DNA from: RYN-230 sp963717125
Lineage (GTDB): Bacteria; Actinomycetota; Actinomycetes; Streptosporangiales; Streptosporangiaceae
DNA length: 64,000 bases
Assembly (NCBI GenBank): GCA_963717125.1
Contig: CAVQVG010000001.1
Coordinates: 1 to 64,000 of the forward strand
Direction: 5' to 3'
A program made the translations under genes and the position numbers. The notes below the pieces were generated by a model. That model ran no database searches, was not told where the DNA came from, and was given only the letters and a program-made list of their open reading frames with translations. This document shows, one piece after another, positions 1-8,012 of the stretch (within the stretch, counting starts at the first letter, position 1; each line of letters starts with the position of its first letter).

Positions 1-35
1 GTCAACGAAGCGCTCTCCCACTGAGCTAACCGCCC
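1..35 (-). tRNA. tRNA-Val(GAC), 5' part only
   Basis: The reverse complement gives a 7-nt acceptor strand GGGCGGT, a D-arm with GCTC/GAGC stems and an anticodon stem beginning CTTCG, followed by TT and GAC. The window edge cuts the gene right after the anticodon. GAC reads GUC valine codons. It is the last gene of a Gly-Cys-Val tRNA cluster transcribed leftwards, an order common in actinobacteria. Confidence 0.88.
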
Positions 36-38
36 GCG

Positions 39-110
39 AGGCGGAGACGGGAATCGAACCCGTGTACAGGGCTTTGCAGGCCCTTGCCTAAGCCACTCGG
101 CCACTCCGCC
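39..110 (-). tRNA. tRNA-Cys(GCA)
   Basis: The reverse complement folds as a complete tRNA. Acceptor strands GGCGGAG and CTCCGCC pair fully, the T-arm is ACGGG-TTCGATT-CCCGT, and the anticodon loop is CTGCAAA. The discriminator base is U73, the known identity base of tRNA-Cys. CCA is not encoded. It lies 3 nt upstream of tRNA-Val(GAC) in the same leftward cluster. Confidence 0.95.
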
Positions 111-205
111 AACCCCAGGCTCCCGGTCCGGGACCCATGGCGTGGAAAACCAACCGAGAACCGCGGCGGGCCAGCGACCCTGCAGAACGGCATCCGGCGC
201 CTCCG

Positions 206-278
206 AGCGGACGACGGGATTCGAACCCGCGACCCTCACCTTGGCAAGGTGATGCGCTACCAGCTGCGCTACGTCCGC
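206..278 (-). tRNA. tRNA-Gly(GCC)
   Basis: The reverse complement gives acceptor strands GCGGACG/CGTCCGC, a D-arm with GCGC stems, anticodon loop TTGCCAA and T-loop TTCGAAT. The discriminator is U73, usual for bacterial tRNA-Gly, and CCA is not encoded. It is the first gene of the leftward Gly-Cys-Val cluster; about 95 nt separate it from tRNA-Cys. Confidence 0.95.
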
Positions 279-334
279 ATAACCAGCCAGAACCCGGGCT
301 GGTGCACTCCCACCGGGGCGGGCGTGCGTTCAGA

Positions 335-362
335 ACTGTAGCCGATCCTGGCCCGCGAGCAA
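335..362 (-). promoter_or_regulatory. Putative promoter of the Gly-Cys-Val tRNA cluster
   Basis: On the minus strand a -35-like TTGCTC (357-362) is followed after 16 bp by a -10-like TACAGT (335-340). This lies 57 bp upstream of the mature 5' end of tRNA-Gly. The match to the housekeeping consensus is moderate, so this is inferred from position and spacing. Confidence 0.4.
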
Positions 363-508
363 ACTCGGCAGCACGGCGCGGCGGCCACCACCGAGGCTGC
401 CACGAGGCCGCCCACGAGGCCGCCACCGAGAGCCGCACCGAGACCGGTCTCGCTCCGGAGTGTTCTCCCCACCGCAGCGGGCAAGGAGACCGCGAGGAGG
501 CTAGCGAA

Positions 509-955
509 ATGAAGTCCAAGATCATCGAAGACGCAGACGTCGTCACCTACGTCGTGGTGTGCGATCCAGGCGACGAGGCCGTCGCCGCACTCCAGCAGTT
601 CGCCCGGACCGAGCGGCTCGAGGCCGCCCAGGTCACCGCCGTCGGCGGATTCGAGCGCGCCACCGTCGGCTGGTTCGACCGGGCGGCCAAGCGGTTCCGG
701 CACATCCCCATCGACGAGCCCACCGAGGTCCTCTCGCTGATCGGCGACGTCGCCGAGGGCCAGGACGGCCCCAGCCTGAACCTGCACGTCGTGCTCGGCC
801 TGTCCGACGGCACCACCCGCGGCGGCCACCTCATCGCGGGGCAGGTGTTCCCCACCCTGGAGGTCGTCGTGACCGAGGCCCCGGCGGAGCTGCGCAAGGT
901 GATGCGACCCGACCTCGGCGTCGCGCTCATCGACCTGGACCGGTCCGAGGCCTGA
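509..955 (+). CDS. PPC (DUF296) domain protein
   Basis: A 148-aa protein that is essentially one PPC/DUF296 domain (plants and prokaryotes conserved). The family signature is visible: the AVGGFERATVGWFD stretch (about residues 45-58) and a NLHVVLGLSDGTTRGGHL region (about 92-109) carrying the histidines that line the metal/ligand pocket in this fold. The ATG at 509 was chosen because GAGGAGG lies about 9 nt upstream; longer in-frame starts would run through the tRNA genes. In plants the domain follows an AT-hook; here no DNA-binding segment is attached. Bacterial PPC proteins are small trimers of largely unknown function. It ends 2 bp before the convergent methyltransferase gene. Confidence 0.85.
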   Translation: MKSKIIEDADVVTYVVVCDPGDEAVAALQQFARTERLEAAQVTAVGGFERATVGWFDRAAKRFRHIPIDEPTEVLSLIGDVAEGQDGPSLNLHVVLGLSDGTTRGGHLIAGQVFPTLEVVVTEAPAELRKVMRPDLGVALIDLDRSEA

Positions 956-957
956 CC

Positions 958-1773
958 TCAGTGCCGCGCCGCGGTGACCGTGACCGTGGTGTAGCCCATG
1001 GTGAAGCCGCCGCCGACCGCGTCGATGGCCGCGCCGAGGCCCGCCACCAGCTCATCCAGCGTCCCCGGCGGGAGCTGGTTGGCGAAGCCGGAGGTAGGCA
1101 GCTGATCCAGGAACTCCGCGCGGGTATAAGGACGATCCCACTCGAACCGCCACTGCTCTATTTCACTGAACGCACTTGCCTGCCTCATGCCGTCCGCTGC
1201 CTTGGTGCACAGCGCCGAGTACGCGTTGGCGCCAGGCGTCGGCATCCGGAACAGCGGCGCGTCGGACGTGACCCGGCGGTACACCGCGGCGAAGGTATCG
1301 GCGAGCTCGGCTGGCGGCTGGAAGGAGTTCCAGAACACGGCCAGCCGGCCGCCGGGGCGCAGCACCCGGGCCGCGTGGGCCGCGCCGGCCACCGGGTTGA
1401 CCCAGTGCCAGGCCTGCCCGGCGACGACCGCGTCGAACGTCCGGCCGGCCGGGTCCCAGTCTTCGAACTTGGCCACCTCGGCCTCGAGGCCACGCCGCCG
1501 GGCCAGGTCGGCCATCCGGGCATCGGCGTCGACGCCGAGCACCCGGCACCCGGCCGCCTGGAACAGCCGGGCCGCGATGCCGGTGCCGCAGCCGACGTCG
1601 AGCACGTCGGGCCCGGGGCTGACCGCGATGATCCGGTTCACCAGCGCACCGGGATAGCTGGGGCGGGCCCGGTCATAGCGTTCGGCGTCCGAGCCGAATG
1701 ACTCGGCCACCTCCCGGGCCTGGTGGGACTCGCGTGCCGAAAGAGCCGCTCGGTCCGGCGGTAGAGTGGGCAT
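958..1773 (-). CDS. Class I SAM-dependent methyltransferase
   Basis: A 271-aa methyltransferase of the UbiE/COQ5-like type. Motif I VLDVGCGTGIAAR (about residues 57-69) binds S-adenosylmethionine, an acidic residue follows at GVDAD, and the AGQAWHWVNP segment is typical of the Methyltransf_11 group acting on small molecules. The substrate cannot be told. The gene is divergent from the TetR regulator gene. Its ATG (1771-1773) lies inside the first of two operator-like dyads, so it is very probably the main TetR target. It converges with the PPC-domain gene with a 2-bp gap. Confidence 0.85.
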   Translation of the reverse strand: MPTLPPDRAALSARESHQAREVAESFGSDAERYDRARPSYPGALVNRIIAVSPGPDVLDVGCGTGIAARLFQAAGCRVLGVDADARMADLARRRGLEAEVAKFEDWDPAGRTFDAVVAGQAWHWVNPVAGAAHAARVLRPGGRLAVFWNSFQPPAELADTFAAVYRRVTSDAPLFRMPTPGANAYSALCTKAADGMRQASAFSEIEQWRFEWDRPYTRAEFLDQLPTSGFANQLPPGTLDELVAGLGAAIDAVGGGFTMGYTTVTVTAARH

Positions 1774-1807
1774 GCGCCCACGCTAAGTGGGCACACGCCC
1801 ACTTAGC
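1766..1807. promoter_or_regulatory. Two tandem TetR operator dyads
   Basis: GTGGGC-N4-GCCCAC occurs twice, at 1766-1781 (spacer ATGC) and 1787-1802 (spacer ACAC), with dyad centres exactly 21 bp apart (two helical turns). The second copy extends to a perfect 11-bp inverted repeat, GCTAAGTGGGC/GCCCACTTAGC, at 1782-1807. The sites lie between the divergent methyltransferase and TetR genes and cover the methyltransferase start codon. This is typical of autoregulated TetR pairs, but binding by this regulator is inferred. Confidence 0.7.
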
Positions 1808-1844
1808 AAATCGGGTTTCGCGCAGAGCGAAGGAAGGATGGACG

Positions 1845-2447
1845 GTGCCGACCGGGGTGGCCATCCGCGACGTGCGCGAGCAACTGTTCGACGCGGCCGA
1901 GCGCGTCCTGCTCAGGGACGGGCCGAGCGGGCTGACCAGCCGCGCGGTCACCACTGAGGCGGGCTGCGCCAAAGGGGTGCTGCACCGGCACTTCGCAGAC
2001 TTCGACGCCTTCCTGGCCGAGTTCGTGCTGGACCGGGTGGACCGGCTGGACAGCCAGGCCGCCGTGCTGCGCGACGCCGCCGGGACCGGCACCGTGGTCG
2101 GCAACCTGACCGCCGCGCTGACGGCCCTGTTCGCCTCGGTCGCGGTCGCCATCGTCCCGCTGGTTACGTTCCGGGTCGAGCTGCGCGCCCGGCTGCGCCA
2201 GGCCGGGCCGGCCGGTGTCCCGGTGCTGACCGAAGCGGCCATCATGATCACGTCCTACCTGGCCGCCGAGCGGGAGCTGGGCCGGATCGCGGCCGAGGCC
2301 GAGCCCGACGCGCTCGGCCCCACCCTGATCGGGGCCGCGCACCTGTTGTTCGCCGACCGGACCGGCGCGCCGCCCGGGGCCGACGCCGTCCGCAGGGTGG
2401 TGACCACGGTCATCGGTGGCGTGCTGCCGGAAAACCATTGGCGCTGA
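1845..2447 (+). CDS. TetR family transcriptional regulator
   Basis: A 200-aa one-component regulator. The N-terminal helix-turn-helix spans about residues 9-55: REQLFDAAERVLLRDG, LTSRAVTTEAGCAKGVLHRHF, then the usual DFDAFLAEFV helix. The rest is a helical ligand-binding domain with no recognisable ligand signature. The GTG at 1845 was chosen because AAGGAAGGA ends about 7 nt upstream and because any longer start would run through the operator dyads. It is divergent from the methyltransferase gene and probably represses both genes. Confidence 0.88.
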   Translation: MPTGVAIRDVREQLFDAAERVLLRDGPSGLTSRAVTTEAGCAKGVLHRHFADFDAFLAEFVLDRVDRLDSQAAVLRDAAGTGTVVGNLTAALTALFASVAVAIVPLVTFRVELRARLRQAGPAGVPVLTEAAIMITSYLAAERELGRIAAEAEPDALGPTLIGAAHLLFADRTGAPPGADAVRRVVTTVIGGVLPENHWR

Positions 2448-2474
2448 CCCGCGTCCGCTCAGTTAGCTGGGGGG

Positions 2475-3512
2475 ATGAAGCTGGAACAGTTCGATCCCGC
2501 GGCGGGCGAAGCCGAGGTCCGCGCCTGCCACGAGATCTACCTGGCCGGCCATCCGATTGACGACCCGTATGGCCCGGCGACGTCCCTTCGGTACTTCGCC
2601 GGCTGGCTCACCCTGGGCTGGACCGAGGACCCGCAGGAAGTGTGGCTGGCCCGGGACAGCCGGGGCGACCCCCAGGGGTGGTACCTGCTGAGCCTGCCGC
2701 AACGGGAGAACCAGCACCTGGCCATGCTCTCGCCCACGGTGCACCCTGATCACCGCCGCACCGGCCTGGGTACCGCGCTGGTCCGGCACGCGGCCGGCCG
2801 GGCCCGCCAGTCCGGCCGGAGGGTACTGACCGGATCGGCCCTGGCCGGCTCGCCGGGCTCAGCCTTCGCCAGCGCGATCGGCGCCCGCCAGGGCATCACC
2901 CAGGTCGGCCGCGTGCTCCGGCTGAGCCAGCTGCCCGCCGGCCGGCTGGCGGCCCTCCGCGCGGGGGCCGAGCTGGCCGCCCGCGGGTACGCGCTGCTGT
3001 CCTGGGCCGGCCCGGCGCCGGAGGACCTGGTCGCCGGCCTGGCCGCGATCAACACGTCAGCCTTCGCCGACATGCCGCGGGATGCCGGGCAGGAGGCGCT
3101 GCGCTGGGACGAGACGCGGGTGCGCCTCGATGAACGCCGGATCGCGGGCCAGGGCTTGCGCTGGTACACCGTGGCCGCGCGGTCACTGGCCACCGCCGAA
3201 CTCGCCGGGTTCACTCAGGTGGCCGTAGACCCGGCCGTCTCGTCCTGGGGCTTCCAGGAGATGACCGCGGTAGCCCGGCCGCACCGCGGCCACCGGCTCG
3301 GGCTGCTGGTCAAGGTGGCCATGCTCGAGCTCCTGGCCGGGCGGGAACCGCAGCTGACCCAGATCATCACCGGGAACGCCGACGCGAACCGGCACATGAT
3401 CGCCATCAACGCCGAGCTCGGCTTCGAGGTGCTGGACCAGTGGCCGTCCTGGGAACTGGACGTATCCCGGGCCCTGACCGCGCGCCGTCAGGCGGTCAGC
3501 GTGACCTCGTAG
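2475..3512 (+). CDS. Tandem GNAT-domain N-acetyltransferase
   Basis: A 345-aa protein with two GNAT folds. The first half carries a clear acetyl-CoA motif, VHPDHRRTGLGTALVRHA (about residues 88-105). The second half has a weaker one, AVARPHRGHRLGLLVKVAML (about 263-282), followed by NADANRHMIAINAELGF, a segment common in double-GNAT proteins. The start is an ATG preceded by GGGGG. The substrate is unknown; actinobacterial double GNATs modify small amines, antibiotics or amino acids. The 3' end overlaps the convergent monooxygenase-like gene by 25 bp. Confidence 0.85.
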   Translation: MKLEQFDPAAGEAEVRACHEIYLAGHPIDDPYGPATSLRYFAGWLTLGWTEDPQEVWLARDSRGDPQGWYLLSLPQRENQHLAMLSPTVHPDHRRTGLGTALVRHAAGRARQSGRRVLTGSALAGSPGSAFASAIGARQGITQVGRVLRLSQLPAGRLAALRAGAELAARGYALLSWAGPAPEDLVAGLAAINTSAFADMPRDAGQEALRWDETRVRLDERRIAGQGLRWYTVAARSLATAELAGFTQVAVDPAVSSWGFQEMTAVARPHRGHRLGLLVKVAMLELLAGREPQLTQIITGNADANRHMIAINAELGFEVLDQWPSWELDVSRALTARRQAVSVTS

Positions 3513-3775
3513 GTCTCCACCGACATCGACGGGGCGCCCAGGGCCGGCGCCTCCTCCCGCCGGATCTCGGCCGCCTCGGCTTCCACCGCGTCCAGTTGCT
3601 CCCGGGTCTCCCACAGCGAGAGCGTCATGACCTTGCCGGTCTCGGCGTCGGTCAGCAGGTAGAAGCCGCTGAACCCGGGCCGCTGGACGACGGCCGGCAG
3701 CTGGTCCCGGCCCAGGGTGATGGCGCCGTCCAGCTGGTCCGGCGTGGCCTGGGCCGCGATCACGCGGGCGAACAT
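3488..3775 (-). CDS. Antibiotic biosynthesis monooxygenase (ABM) domain protein
   Basis: A 95-aa ferredoxin-fold dimeric alpha-beta barrel protein. The pattern FARVIAAQATPDQLD... then RPGFSGFYLLTDAETGKVMTLSLWETRE fits ABM/YgiN-like small proteins. The catalytic role is uncertain because many members are sensors or cofactor-free oxygenases. The ATG at 3775 overlaps the stop of the upstream methyltransferase gene as TGATG, indicating translational coupling; a GTG one codon earlier is also possible. The 3' end overlaps the convergent GNAT gene by 25 bp. Confidence 0.75.
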   Translation of the reverse strand: MFARVIAAQATPDQLDGAITLGRDQLPAVVQRPGFSGFYLLTDAETGKVMTLSLWETREQLDAVEAEAAEIRREEAPALGAPSMSVETYEVTLTA

Positions 3776-4476
3776 CACCGTTCCCGCGGGCTCGGGTGCC
3801 GCTGGGCGCGCAGCACCGCGTCGTGGAGCGTCACCGTGTGCCCGTGCTCCGGGTGGGTGGCCTCGCGGGCCGGCGCCGCATTGGTGATCACGTCCCAGCC
3901 GGCCGGGTCGAGCAGCGCGGCGATGTCATCGCCGGAGAAGAACAGCTCCGGAATCGGCGGCCGGGGCACCGTGCCGATGTCCGACGCGTGGTGGCCGACG
4001 ATGAGCAGGGTGCCGCCGGGCCGGACCGAGGCGGCCAGGCGGCGGAACGCCGTGTCCCGCGATCCCGGCGGGAAGTGCATGTAGTGCGCGGTCGCCAGGT
4101 CGTACCGGTCCTGGCCCGGATCCCAGTCCAGCAGGTCCGCCCGCTGCCAGGCGATCCGCCCGGCGATCTCCGGCCCGGCCCCGGCGGCGTGCTTGGCCGC
4201 CCGGTCCAGCGCAACCGTCGAGATGTCGACGCCGGTGACCTGCCAGCCCTGGCTGGCCAGCCAGATGGTGTCCGCGCCCTCGCCGCAGCCCGCGTCCAGC
4301 GCCCGGCCCGGGGACAGCGTGGCGACCTCCGCCACCAGGGTCGCGTTCGGCTGACCGCTCCACAGCGCGTCCCTGGTCCGGTACCGCTCGTCCCAGAACG
4401 CCTCGGTGAACATCTCGGCCACGCTGGCCTCATCGTGCCCGGTCACCACGACCACCTCCACCAGAGCCAGACCCAT
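3775..4476 (-). CDS. Class I SAM-dependent methyltransferase
   Basis: A methyltransferase of about 233 aa. The N-terminal signature FWDERYRTRDALWSGQPN precedes motif I, ALDAGCGEGADTIWLA, and GVDIS follows. The HYMHFPPGSRD stretch and the GGTLLIVGHH segment match the tellurite-resistance (TehB)-like/Methyltransf_25 group. The ATG at 4476 was chosen as the most upstream start not running into the divergent regulator gene; an ATG at 4398 just before FTEAFWDERY is an alternative. It is divergent from the XRE-cupin regulator and coupled to the downstream ABM-domain gene, so the three probably form one regulated unit. Confidence 0.82.
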   Translation of the reverse strand: MGLALVEVVVVTGHDEASVAEMFTEAFWDERYRTRDALWSGQPNATLVAEVATLSPGRALDAGCGEGADTIWLASQGWQVTGVDISTVALDRAAKHAAGAGPEIAGRIAWQRADLLDWDPGQDRYDLATAHYMHFPPGSRDTAFRRLAASVRPGGTLLIVGHHASDIGTVPRPPIPELFFSGDDIAALLDPAGWDVITNAAPAREATHPEHGHTVTLHDAVLRAQRHPSPRER

Positions 4477-4522
4477 CGTCACCGGCAGCATGCCCGCTGA
4501 CGCCAGCGATACGCAAACTCTA

Positions 4523-4537
4523 TTGCCGGTCTGGCAA
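4523..4537. promoter_or_regulatory. Putative XRE-cupin operator dyad
   Basis: TTGCC-GGTCT-GGCAA is a perfect 5-bp inverted repeat with a 5-nt spacer, 9 bp upstream of the XRE-cupin start codon and in the 70-bp divergent gap with the methyltransferase gene. XRE-cupin regulators usually bind such short dyads near their own promoters. Binding here is inferred. Confidence 0.5.
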
Positions 4538-4546
4538 ACTGGGTGG

Positions 4547-5137
4547 ATGGATGACCTGGACTCGGTGCTGGCCTCGGTCGGGCCCCGGCTGCGCGCGCTG
4601 CGCCTGGAGCGCGGCCGTACGCTGGCCGACCTGTCCGCGGCCACCGGCATCTCGGCCAGCACGCTGTCCCGGCTCGAATCGGGCCAGCGGCGGCCGAACC
4701 TCGACCTGCTGCTGCCGCTGGCCCAGGCGTACGGGGTCCCGCTGGACGACCTGGTCGGTGCGCCGCCCACCGGGGACCCGCGGATCCATATGCGGCCGTT
4801 CAAGGCCGCCAACGGCGAGACGTTCGTGCCGCTGACCCGCCGGCCGGGTGGCCTGCAGGCCTACAAGGCGGTCCTCTCGCCCAGCCGGGGCCAGCAGCTC
4901 GATCCCCGGGTGCACGAGGGGTACGAGTGGCTGTACGTGCTGAACGGCCGGCTGCGGCTGGTGCTCGGCGAGCAAGACCTGGTGCTGGTGCCCGGCGAGG
5001 CGGCGGAGTTCGACTGCCGGGTGCCGCACTGGTTCACCACCGCGGACTCGGAACCGGTCGAGTTCCTCGTCCTGTTCGGCCGTCAGGGCGAGCGCGCGCA
5101 CCTGCGGGTCCGGCCCCGGGCCAGCGCCGACAGCTGA
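4547..5137 (+). CDS. XRE family regulator with cupin sensor domain
   Basis: A 196-aa regulator. The XRE helix-turn-helix lies at about residues 14-68 (RLERGRTLADLSAATGIS, STLSRLESGQRRPNLDLLLPLA). A C-terminal cupin-2 barrel follows at about 105-185 (EGYEWLYVLNGRLRLVLG, VLVPGEAAEFDCRVPHWF). This architecture senses a small molecule or metal and regulates adjacent metabolic genes. The ATG at 4547 begins MDDLDSV; longer in-frame starts would read through the divergent promoter. It faces the methyltransferase/ABM-domain gene pair, its likely target. Confidence 0.88.
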   Translation: MDDLDSVLASVGPRLRALRLERGRTLADLSAATGISASTLSRLESGQRRPNLDLLLPLAQAYGVPLDDLVGAPPTGDPRIHMRPFKAANGETFVPLTRRPGGLQAYKAVLSPSRGQQLDPRVHEGYEWLYVLNGRLRLVLGEQDLVLVPGEAAEFDCRVPHWFTTADSEPVEFLVLFGRQGERAHLRVRPRASADS

Positions 5138-5195
5138 GATCCTCAGCCAGGATGGGGCGTCACAGCACTGACCAGGGGATGGCAGGCTGTCAGCC

Positions 5196-6734
5196 ATGCG
5201 AACTGTGATCGTTACCGGTGACGCCCTCACCCTGGACGATGTCATCGACGTCGCGTACGGGGAAGCGCGAGCCGAACTCGGCGCCGGGGTAGCCGCCGTC
5301 ATGCAGCCCAGCCGGACCGTGGTGGCGGAGGCCATTGCCAGCGATGCGCCGGTGTACGGAGTCAACACCGGGTTCGGCGCCTTGGCCGACACCCGGGTCG
5401 GCGAGCAGGACCTGACCCGGCTGCAGGGCGCCATCATCCGCTCGCACGCGGCCGCCACCGGGACGCCGCTGGACGACCCGACGGTGCGCGCGCTGCTGCT
5501 GCTGCGCGCCCGCACGCTGGCGGCCGGCTACTCGGGCGTCCGCGAGGATCTGCCCCGCCGCCTGCTCGAGCTGCTCGGCCTGGGCCTGCTCCCGGTGATC
5601 CCGGGCAAGGGCTCGGTCGGCGCGTCCGGGGACCTGGCCCAGCTCGCCCACCTGGCCCAGCCGCTGATCGGCGAGGGCCGGCTGCGTGGCCCGGGCGACC
5701 CGGCGCGCGGCCGGCCCAGCGCCGAGGTGCTGGCCGAGCACGGCATCGTGCCGCTGCAGCTCGCCCCGAAGGAGGGGCTGTCCCTGGTCAACGGCACCGA
5801 GCCGATGCAGGCGCTGCTCGCCTTCTCGATCCACGACGCGCTGATGCTCGTGCAGGCGGCCGACCTGGCCTGCGCGCTGTCCATCGAGGCGCTGCTCGGC
5901 ACCGACCGGCCCTACGACGAGCGGGTGCAGGTGCTCCGGCCGCACCCCGGCCAGCTGGACAGCGCGGCCAACCTGCGCGCGCTGCTGGCCGGCTCGCCGC
6001 TGCTGGCCAGCCACCGGCACAGCCGCCACGCGGTGCAGGACGCCTACTGCCTGCGCTGCGCGCCGCAGGTGCACGGCGCGGTCCGGGACGTGCTGGGGTA
6101 CGCGCGCCGGGTCATCGACATCGAGCTGGGTGCGGTGGTGGACAACCCGGTCGTGGTGCCCGACGGCGAGGTGATGACGACCGGGAACTTCCACGGCGAG
6201 CCGCTCGCGTTCGCCGCCGACATGCTGGCCATGGCCCTGGCCGAGCTGGCCAGCATCAGCGAGCGCCGGGTGGACCGGATGCTGGACCCGGCGTTCTCCC
6301 GTGGCCTGCCGCCGTTCCTGGCCCCGGAGGCGGGCACCAACTCCGGCTTCATGCTGGCCCAGTACACCGCCGCGTCGCTGGTCAGCGAGAACAAGGTGTT
6401 CGCCCACCCGGCCAGCGTGGACACCATCCCCACCTCGGGGAAGCAGGAAGACCACGTGTCCATGGGCTGGACCTCGGTGCGCAAGCTCCGCGAGGTCGTC
6501 GCGAACGTGCGCACCTGCCTGGCCGTCGAGGTGGTCTGCGCGGCCCAGGGCATCGACCTGCGGGCCGAGGTGGCGACGCCCAGCGAGCCGCTGCGCACCG
6601 TGCACGCGGCCATCCGCTCCGAGGTCCCGATGATGCTGGTGGACCGCGAGGTCGCGGAGCAGCTTGCCGTGGTCGACCGCTTGCTCCCCACCCTGGTCGC
6701 AACGGCCAATGCCGCGGGCGGGCCGTTGCGTTAG
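5196..6734 (+). CDS. hutH: Histidine ammonia-lyase
   Basis: A 512-aa enzyme that deaminates L-histidine to trans-urocanate, the first step of histidine breakdown. The MIO cofactor-forming Ala-Ser-Gly is at residues 143-145 inside GSVGASGDLAQLAH. The YGVNTGFG motif with the catalytic tyrosine lies near residue 54, and SGKQEDHVSMG is close to the C-terminus. Length matches the family. Related lyases use tyrosine or phenylalanine; the overall pattern favours histidine. No other hut genes lie nearby, so the pathway is not clustered here. The class IV aminotransferase gene starts 12 bp downstream. Confidence 0.93.
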   Translation: MRTVIVTGDALTLDDVIDVAYGEARAELGAGVAAVMQPSRTVVAEAIASDAPVYGVNTGFGALADTRVGEQDLTRLQGAIIRSHAAATGTPLDDPTVRALLLLRARTLAAGYSGVREDLPRRLLELLGLGLLPVIPGKGSVGASGDLAQLAHLAQPLIGEGRLRGPGDPARGRPSAEVLAEHGIVPLQLAPKEGLSLVNGTEPMQALLAFSIHDALMLVQAADLACALSIEALLGTDRPYDERVQVLRPHPGQLDSAANLRALLAGSPLLASHRHSRHAVQDAYCLRCAPQVHGAVRDVLGYARRVIDIELGAVVDNPVVVPDGEVMTTGNFHGEPLAFAADMLAMALAELASISERRVDRMLDPAFSRGLPPFLAPEAGTNSGFMLAQYTAASLVSENKVFAHPASVDTIPTSGKQEDHVSMGWTSVRKLREVVANVRTCLAVEVVCAAQGIDLRAEVATPSEPLRTVHAAIRSEVPMMLVDREVAEQLAVVDRLLPTLVATANAAGGPLR

Positions 6735-6746
6735 CGTCGAGCCGTG

Positions 6747-7580
6747 ATGGTGTGGCTGAACGGCAGCCTCGTCCCGGCGGATGAGGCCCGGGTATCGGTG
6801 TGGGATCACGGGCTGACCACGGGCGACGGTGTGTTCGAGGCCGTCAAGGTGACCGGCGGCGTGCCGTTCGCGCTGACCCGGCACCTGGCCCGGCTGCGCG
6901 CCTCGGCCGCGGGCCTGGGCCTGCCCGAGCCGGACCTGGTCCAGATCCGGGCCGGGGTGACCGCGGTGCTGGCGGCCGCCGGGTGGCCGGACCGGGCCCG
7001 GATCCGGATCACGGTGACCGCGGGGGAGTCCGTGCTCGGCTCGGCCCGGCCGGACGGCCTGGCCACCGCCGGGCTGACCACGGTCATCGTGCTCGGCGAA
7101 CTGGCCGGTGCCGCGGCCAGTTGCGACGTGGCGGTGCTGCCCTGGCCGCGCAACGAGCGCGGCCTGCTGGCCGGGGTGAAGACCACCTCGTACGCGGAGA
7201 ACGTGCGGGCGCTGGCCTACGCCCGGGAGCGGGGCGCGGCCGAGGCGATCTTCGGCAACCTGGCCGGGAACCTGTGCGAGGGCACCGGGACGAACGTGTT
7301 CCTGGTCACCGGCGGGCGGCTGGTCACCCCGCCGCTGTCGGCCGGCTGCCTGGCCGGGGTCACCCGGGGGCTGGTCGTCGAGTGGGCCGGGGTGGCGGAG
7401 GCGGATCTGCCGCTGTCGGCGCTGGCCAGCGCGGAGGAGGCGTTCCTGACCGGGACGACCCGCGATGTCCAGCCGATCCGGCTGGTGGATGGGGTGCCGC
7501 TGCCTGCCGTGCCCGGCCCGGTCACCCGCAAGGCGGCGGAGATCTTCGCCGCGCGTTCCGCCGAGTCCCCGGATCCGTAG
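6747..7580 (+). CDS. Class IV aminotransferase (aminodeoxychorismate lyase-like)
   Basis: A PLP enzyme of about 277 aa and fold type IV. WDHGLTTGDGVFEAVKV near the N-terminus, LAGVKTTSYAENVRAL with the probable Schiff-base lysine (about residue 146), and EGTGTNVFLV with the phosphate-binding segment are all visible. Members are branched-chain aminotransferases, D-alanine aminotransferases or 4-amino-4-deoxychorismate lyases (PabC); the short length and the VKTTSYAEN motif lean towards the PabC-like group. ATG at 6747 is preceded by an in-frame GTG at 6744. It follows hutH closely and may be cotranscribed. It converges with the SsgB-like gene after a 9-bp gap. Confidence 0.85.
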   Translation: MVWLNGSLVPADEARVSVWDHGLTTGDGVFEAVKVTGGVPFALTRHLARLRASAAGLGLPEPDLVQIRAGVTAVLAAAGWPDRARIRITVTAGESVLGSARPDGLATAGLTTVIVLGELAGAAASCDVAVLPWPRNERGLLAGVKTTSYAENVRALAYARERGAAEAIFGNLAGNLCEGTGTNVFLVTGGRLVTPPLSAGCLAGVTRGLVVEWAGVAEADLPLSALASAEEAFLTGTTRDVQPIRLVDGVPLPAVPGPVTRKAAEIFAARSAESPDP

Positions 7581-7589
7581 GGATGCGGG

Positions 7590-8012
7590 TCAGCGGCGGC
7601 GGAGCAGGGCTTCCAGTTCGCCGTCCAGGTTGATGAACTCGCCTTCCCGGCCCGCCGGGATGACCTGGAAGGTGCGCAGCAGAAATCCGGCCAGCGCGGT
7701 CAGCGGGGCTTCGAAGTGCGCCTGGCCGAACGGTGAGGACAGCGAGATGTTGAGCACCCGCTGCCCGGTGGGTGTGTCGGCTGGCCACACCCGCACGTCG
7801 CCGTCGCCAGCTGGCTCGGTCATCCCGCCTGCCAGCAGGTCGCGGGCGAAGATCCACTCAACCGGCTCGTCCATGCCAACATGAAAGGCCATGCGGATGG
7901 CGTACGGGTCCTCGGCACGGTAATGAAGACTCGCCGTGAGCGGAACGCCATCGTGTTCTGGAACCACGAGTCTGAGGCCGAGCTCGGCTGCGACGGTGTT
8001 GCTGCTGTTCAT
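7590..8012 (-). CDS. SsgA/SsgB family sporulation and cell-division regulator
   Basis: A 140-aa SsgA-like protein. The family pattern is clear: an N-terminal strand region LGLRLVV, then DPYAIRMAFHVG, VEWIFARDLLAGG, GDVRVWP and a C-terminal FEAPLTALAGFLLRT segment. In Streptomyces, SsgB recruits FtsZ to sporulation septa, and the family occurs only in morphologically complex actinomycetes. The close fit to SsgB suggests the orthologue, but paralogues exist. ATG at 8012 was chosen from the family start, with GGCGAGGC upstream; the longer in-frame start adds about 30 unrelated residues. Confidence 0.85.
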   Translation of the reverse strand: MNSSNTVAAELGLRLVVPEHDGVPLTASLHYRAEDPYAIRMAFHVGMDEPVEWIFARDLLAGGMTEPAGDGDVRVWPADTPTGQRVLNISLSSPFGQAHFEAPLTALAGFLLRTFQVIPAGREGEFINLDGELEALLRRR

